A DNA stretch of 64,000 nucleotides from Dermacentor variabilis (taxonomy: Eukaryota > Arthropoda > Arachnida > Ixodida > Ixodidae), in NCBI RefSeq assembly GCF_050947875.1, contig NC_134570.1, positions 240,118,584-240,182,583 on the forward strand. Reading direction: 5' to 3'. Below are positions 61,228 to 64,000 of this stretch, piece by piece. Both the position numbers and the translations under genes were made by a program. The stretch's first letter is position 1, and each line of letters starts with the position of its first letter. The notes under the pieces were generated by a model. The model was not told where the DNA came from, searched no databases, and saw only the letters and a program-made list of their open reading frames with translations.

Positions 61228-62490
61228 GGGCCCGCTAACCAAAATAAGCAATGCCATCACGTGAATGTGTGTTTGCACGCAAGCTGCCAACAGTCGCTGA
61301 CATTTTCGCGTTGATTGCTGCCGGTTCACCAACTGTGGCGACGGCTTGACTGCGCTTTGACGTGCAGAATGCTAATGGTACCTTTCAAGCGAGCCCTCGA
61401 CTACAGATATTAATAGCTACCCGAATGAGTATTTTGGGCCTAACTAAGCTTGTTTGAAATGTTTGATAATTGGTCTCTTATTCGCATTACTTGCCTGGAC
61501 CAGGTAACCAAAATAAACAATGCCGTCACATGAATGTCTGTATGCACGCAATCTGCCAACAGTGGCTGTCATTTTCGCATTGATTGTTGCTGTTTCAGCA
61601 ACTGTGGCGACGGCTTGACTGCGCTTTGACGTGCAGACTGCTAATGGTACCTTTCAAGCGAGCCCTCGACTACTGATATTAATAGCTACCCGAATAAGTA
61701 TTCTGGGCCTAACTAAGCTAATGATGTTTGATAATTGTTCTCTTATTGTCATTACTTGCATGGACCAGGTATCCAAAATAATCAATGCCATCCCATGAAT
61801 GTGTGCTTGCACGCAAGCTGCCAACAGTTGCTGTCATTTTCGCATTAATTGTTGCTGCTTCACCAACAGTGGCGACGGCTTGACTGCGCTTTGACGTGCA
61901 GACAGCTAATGGTACCTTTCAAGCGAGCCCTCGACTACTGCTATTAATAGCTATCCGAATGAGTATTTTGGACCTAGCCAAGCTAATGATATTTTATAAT
62001 TGTACTCTTATTCACATTACTTGCCTGGGCCAGGTAACCAAAATAAGCAATGCCATCACGTCAATGTGTGTTTGCACGCAAGCTGCCAACAGTCGCTGTC
62101 ATTTTCGCGTCGATTGCAGCCGTTTCGCCAACTGTGGCGACGGCTTGACTGCGCTTTGAGGTGCAGACTGCTAATGGTACCTTTCAAGCGAGCCCTCGAC
62201 TACAGATATTAATAGCTACCCGAATGAGTATTTTGGGCCTAACTAAGCTTGTTTGAAATGTTTGATAATTGGTCTCTTATTCGCATTACTTGCCTGGACC
62301 AGGTCACCAAAATAAACAATGCCGTCACATGAATGTCTGTACGCACGCAATCTGCCAACAGTGGCTGTCATTTTCGCATTGATTGTTGCTGTTTCAGCAA
62401 CTGTGGCGACGGCTTGACTGCGCTTTGACGTGCAGACTGCTAATGGTACCTTTCAAGAGAGCCCTCGACTACTGATATTAATAGCTACCC
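61228..62490 (+). repeat. 799-bp higher-order repeat (3-mer), about 1.6 copies
   Basis: 61,228-62,026 is followed by a partial copy to about 62,490. Both carry ccaaaataagcaatgcc, cagtcgctg and the aagcttgtttgaaatg variant, at an offset of about 799 bp. Confidence 0.75.
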
Positions 62491-63226
62491 GAATGAGTAT
62501 TTTGGGCCTAACTAACCTTATGATGTTTGCTAATTGTTCTCTTATTCGCATTACTTGCCTGGGCCAGGTAACCGAAATAAACAATGCCACCACATGAATG
62601 TGTGTTTGCACGCAAGCTGCCAACAGTGGCTGTCATTTTCGCATTGATTGTTGCTGTTTCACAAACAGTGGAGACGGCTTGACTGCGCTTTGACGTGCAG
62701 ACTGCTAATGGTACTTTTTAAGCGAGCCCTCGACTACTGCTATTAATAGCACCCGTATGAGTATTTTGGGCCTAACTAAGCTATTGATGTTTGATAATTG
62801 TACCCTTATTCTCATTACTTGCCTGGGCCCGGTAACCAAAATAAAGAATGCCACCATATGAGTGTGTGTTTGATTGCAACCTTCCAACAGTGGCTGTCAT
62901 TTTCGCGTTGGTAGCTGCGGTTTCACCAACTGTGGCGACGGCTTGACTGCGCTTTGACGTGCAGACTGCTAATGGTACCTTTCAAGCGAGCATTCGACTA
63001 CTGATATTAATAGCTACCCGAATGAGTATTTTGGGCCTAACTAAGCTAATGATGTTTGATAATTGTACTCCTATTCTCATTACTTGCCTGCGCACGGTAA
63101 CCAAAATAAAGAATGCCACCATATGAATGTCTGTTTGATTTCAAGCTGCCAACAGTGGCTGTCATTTTCGCGTTGATTGCCGCCGTTTCACCAACTGTGG
63201 CGACGGCTTGACTACGCTTTGACGTG

Positions 63227-63491
63227 CAGACTGCTAATGGTACCTTTCAAGCGAGCCCTCGACTACTGATAATAATAGCTACCCGAATGAGTATTTTGGG
63301 CCTAACTAAGCTAATGATGTTTGATAATTGTTCCCTTATTCGCATTACTTGCCTGGGCCAGGTAACCGAAATAAACAATGCCACCACATGAATGTGTGTT
63401 TGCACGCAAGCTGCCAACAGTGGCTGTCATTTTCGTATTGATTGCTGCCGTTTCAAAAACTGTGGCGACGGCTTGACTGCGCTTTGACGTG
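63227..63491 (+). repeat. Representative satellite monomer (265 bp)
   Basis: One copy counted base by base from one cagac start to the next, giving 265 bp. It carries a KpnI-type GGTACC near its start and GGTAACC near its middle. An 11-bp direct repeat, ccaacagtggc, is typical of the family's last third, where the two copies lie about 40-50 bp apart; in this monomer the second copy is mutated to aaaactgtggc. The length is 3x88+1, so reading frame shifts by one in every monomer. Offered as the reference unit for the whole array. Confidence 0.9.
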
Positions 63492-63569
63492 CAGACACCT
63501 AATGGTACCTTTCAAGCGAGCCCCCGACTACTGATATTAATAGCTATCCGAATGAGTATTCTGGGCCTA

Positions 63570-64000
63570 ACAAAGCTAATGATGTTTGATAATTGTTCTC
63601 TTATTGTCATTACTTGCCTGGACCAGGTATCCAAAATAAACAATGCCATCACATGAATGTGTGCTTGCACGCAAGCTGCCAACAGTTGCTGTCATTTTCG
63701 CATTAATTGTTGCTGTTTCACCAACAGTGGCGACGGCTTGACTGCTCTTTGACGTGCAGAGAGCTAATGGTACCTTTCAAGCGAGCCCTCGACTACTGAT
63801 ATTAATAGCTACCCGTATAATTATTCTGGGCCTAACTAAGCTAATGATGTTTGATAATTGTTCTCTTATTGTCATTACTTGCCTGGACCAGGTATCCAAA
63901 ATAAACAATGCCATCACATGAATGTGTGCTTGCACGCAAGCTGCCAACAGTTGCTGTCATTTTCGCAATAATTGTTGCTGTTTCACCAACAGTGGCGACG
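63570..64000 (+). repeat. Adjacent near-identical monomers (monomer-scale duplication)
   Basis: The last two monomers share ttattgtcattacttgcctg, caggtatccaaaataaac and caacagttgctgtcattttc at a spacing of one monomer, so neighbouring units rather than distant HOR partners are the closest relatives here. Confidence 0.7.

Larger units (their letters stand above)
51564..64000 (+). repeat. 265-bp satellite array, block C
   Basis: About 47 monomers to the end of the window, same orientation as blocks A and B, ending mid-monomer. It has variants that I did not see in block A: aagcttgtttg(a/c)aatgtttgataattg (51,912; 53,769; 56,413; 61,449; 62,247), ctcttacgttcagactgc (about 52,885; 53,420; 56,055), ccaacagtcgctg and caggtatccaaaa. 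Its HORs are shorter and less complete than those of block A. No gene seen. Confidence 0.97.

Noticed and set aside
1..64000. CENP-B-box-like motif marking a centromere
   Set aside because: I looked for the TTCG....A..CGGG pattern in the consensus monomer and did not find it; centromere identity cannot be judged from sequence alone.

Overview
The window is eukaryotic, non-genic heterochromatin: a long head-to-tail satellite DNA array of about 265 bp per monomer, interrupted by non-LTR (LINE) retrotransposons of the CR1/L2 type. I find no host gene, tRNA, rRNA, CRISPR or prokaryotic feature. The retroelement proteins look like those common in arthropods, and in my judgement resemble tick/arachnid 'tick transposon' proteins. 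That assignment rests on memory of the families, not on a search, so it is a moderate-to-low confidence inference.

Layout. (1) 1-38,758: satellite block A, about 146 monomers, strongly homogenised into higher-order repeats (HORs) of several lengths: 1,325 bp (5 monomers), 2,917 bp (11), 4,236 bp (16) and 2,070 bp (7 full plus one short monomer). (2) 38,759-43,126: a full-length minus-strand LINE (element 1). It has an intact ORF1, an ORF2 with three in-frame stops, a partly duplicated 5' region with a TATA/initiator arrangement, a 3' stem-loop and a (TTGA)n-type tail. (3) 43,127-46,967: satellite block B, about 14.5 more divergent monomers with no obvious HOR. (4) 46,968-51,563: a second minus-strand LINE (element 2a) with intact ORF1 and near-complete ORF2, truncated at its 5' end at the ORF1 start. 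Its ORF2 has a one-base frameshift and is interrupted at 47,456-48,056 by a 5'-truncated plus-strand LINE fragment (element 2b). (5) 51,564-64,000: satellite block C, about 47 monomers, with shorter HORs and its own diagnostic variants.

How the parts relate. The satellite evolves by unequal exchange: whole runs of variant monomers recur in the same order at distances that are near-multiples of 265 bp. Each retroelement sits inside a single monomer whose two halves can be matched across the insertion. ORF1 (coiled coil plus nucleic-acid-binding domains) and ORF2 (endonuclease plus reverse transcriptase) would have acted together in target-primed reverse transcription. Neither ORF2 is intact, so neither element is autonomous as read here.

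Many 60-137 codon open frames occur in the satellite. They arise because the monomer has few stops and its length is 3n+1, and I do not regard them as genes.
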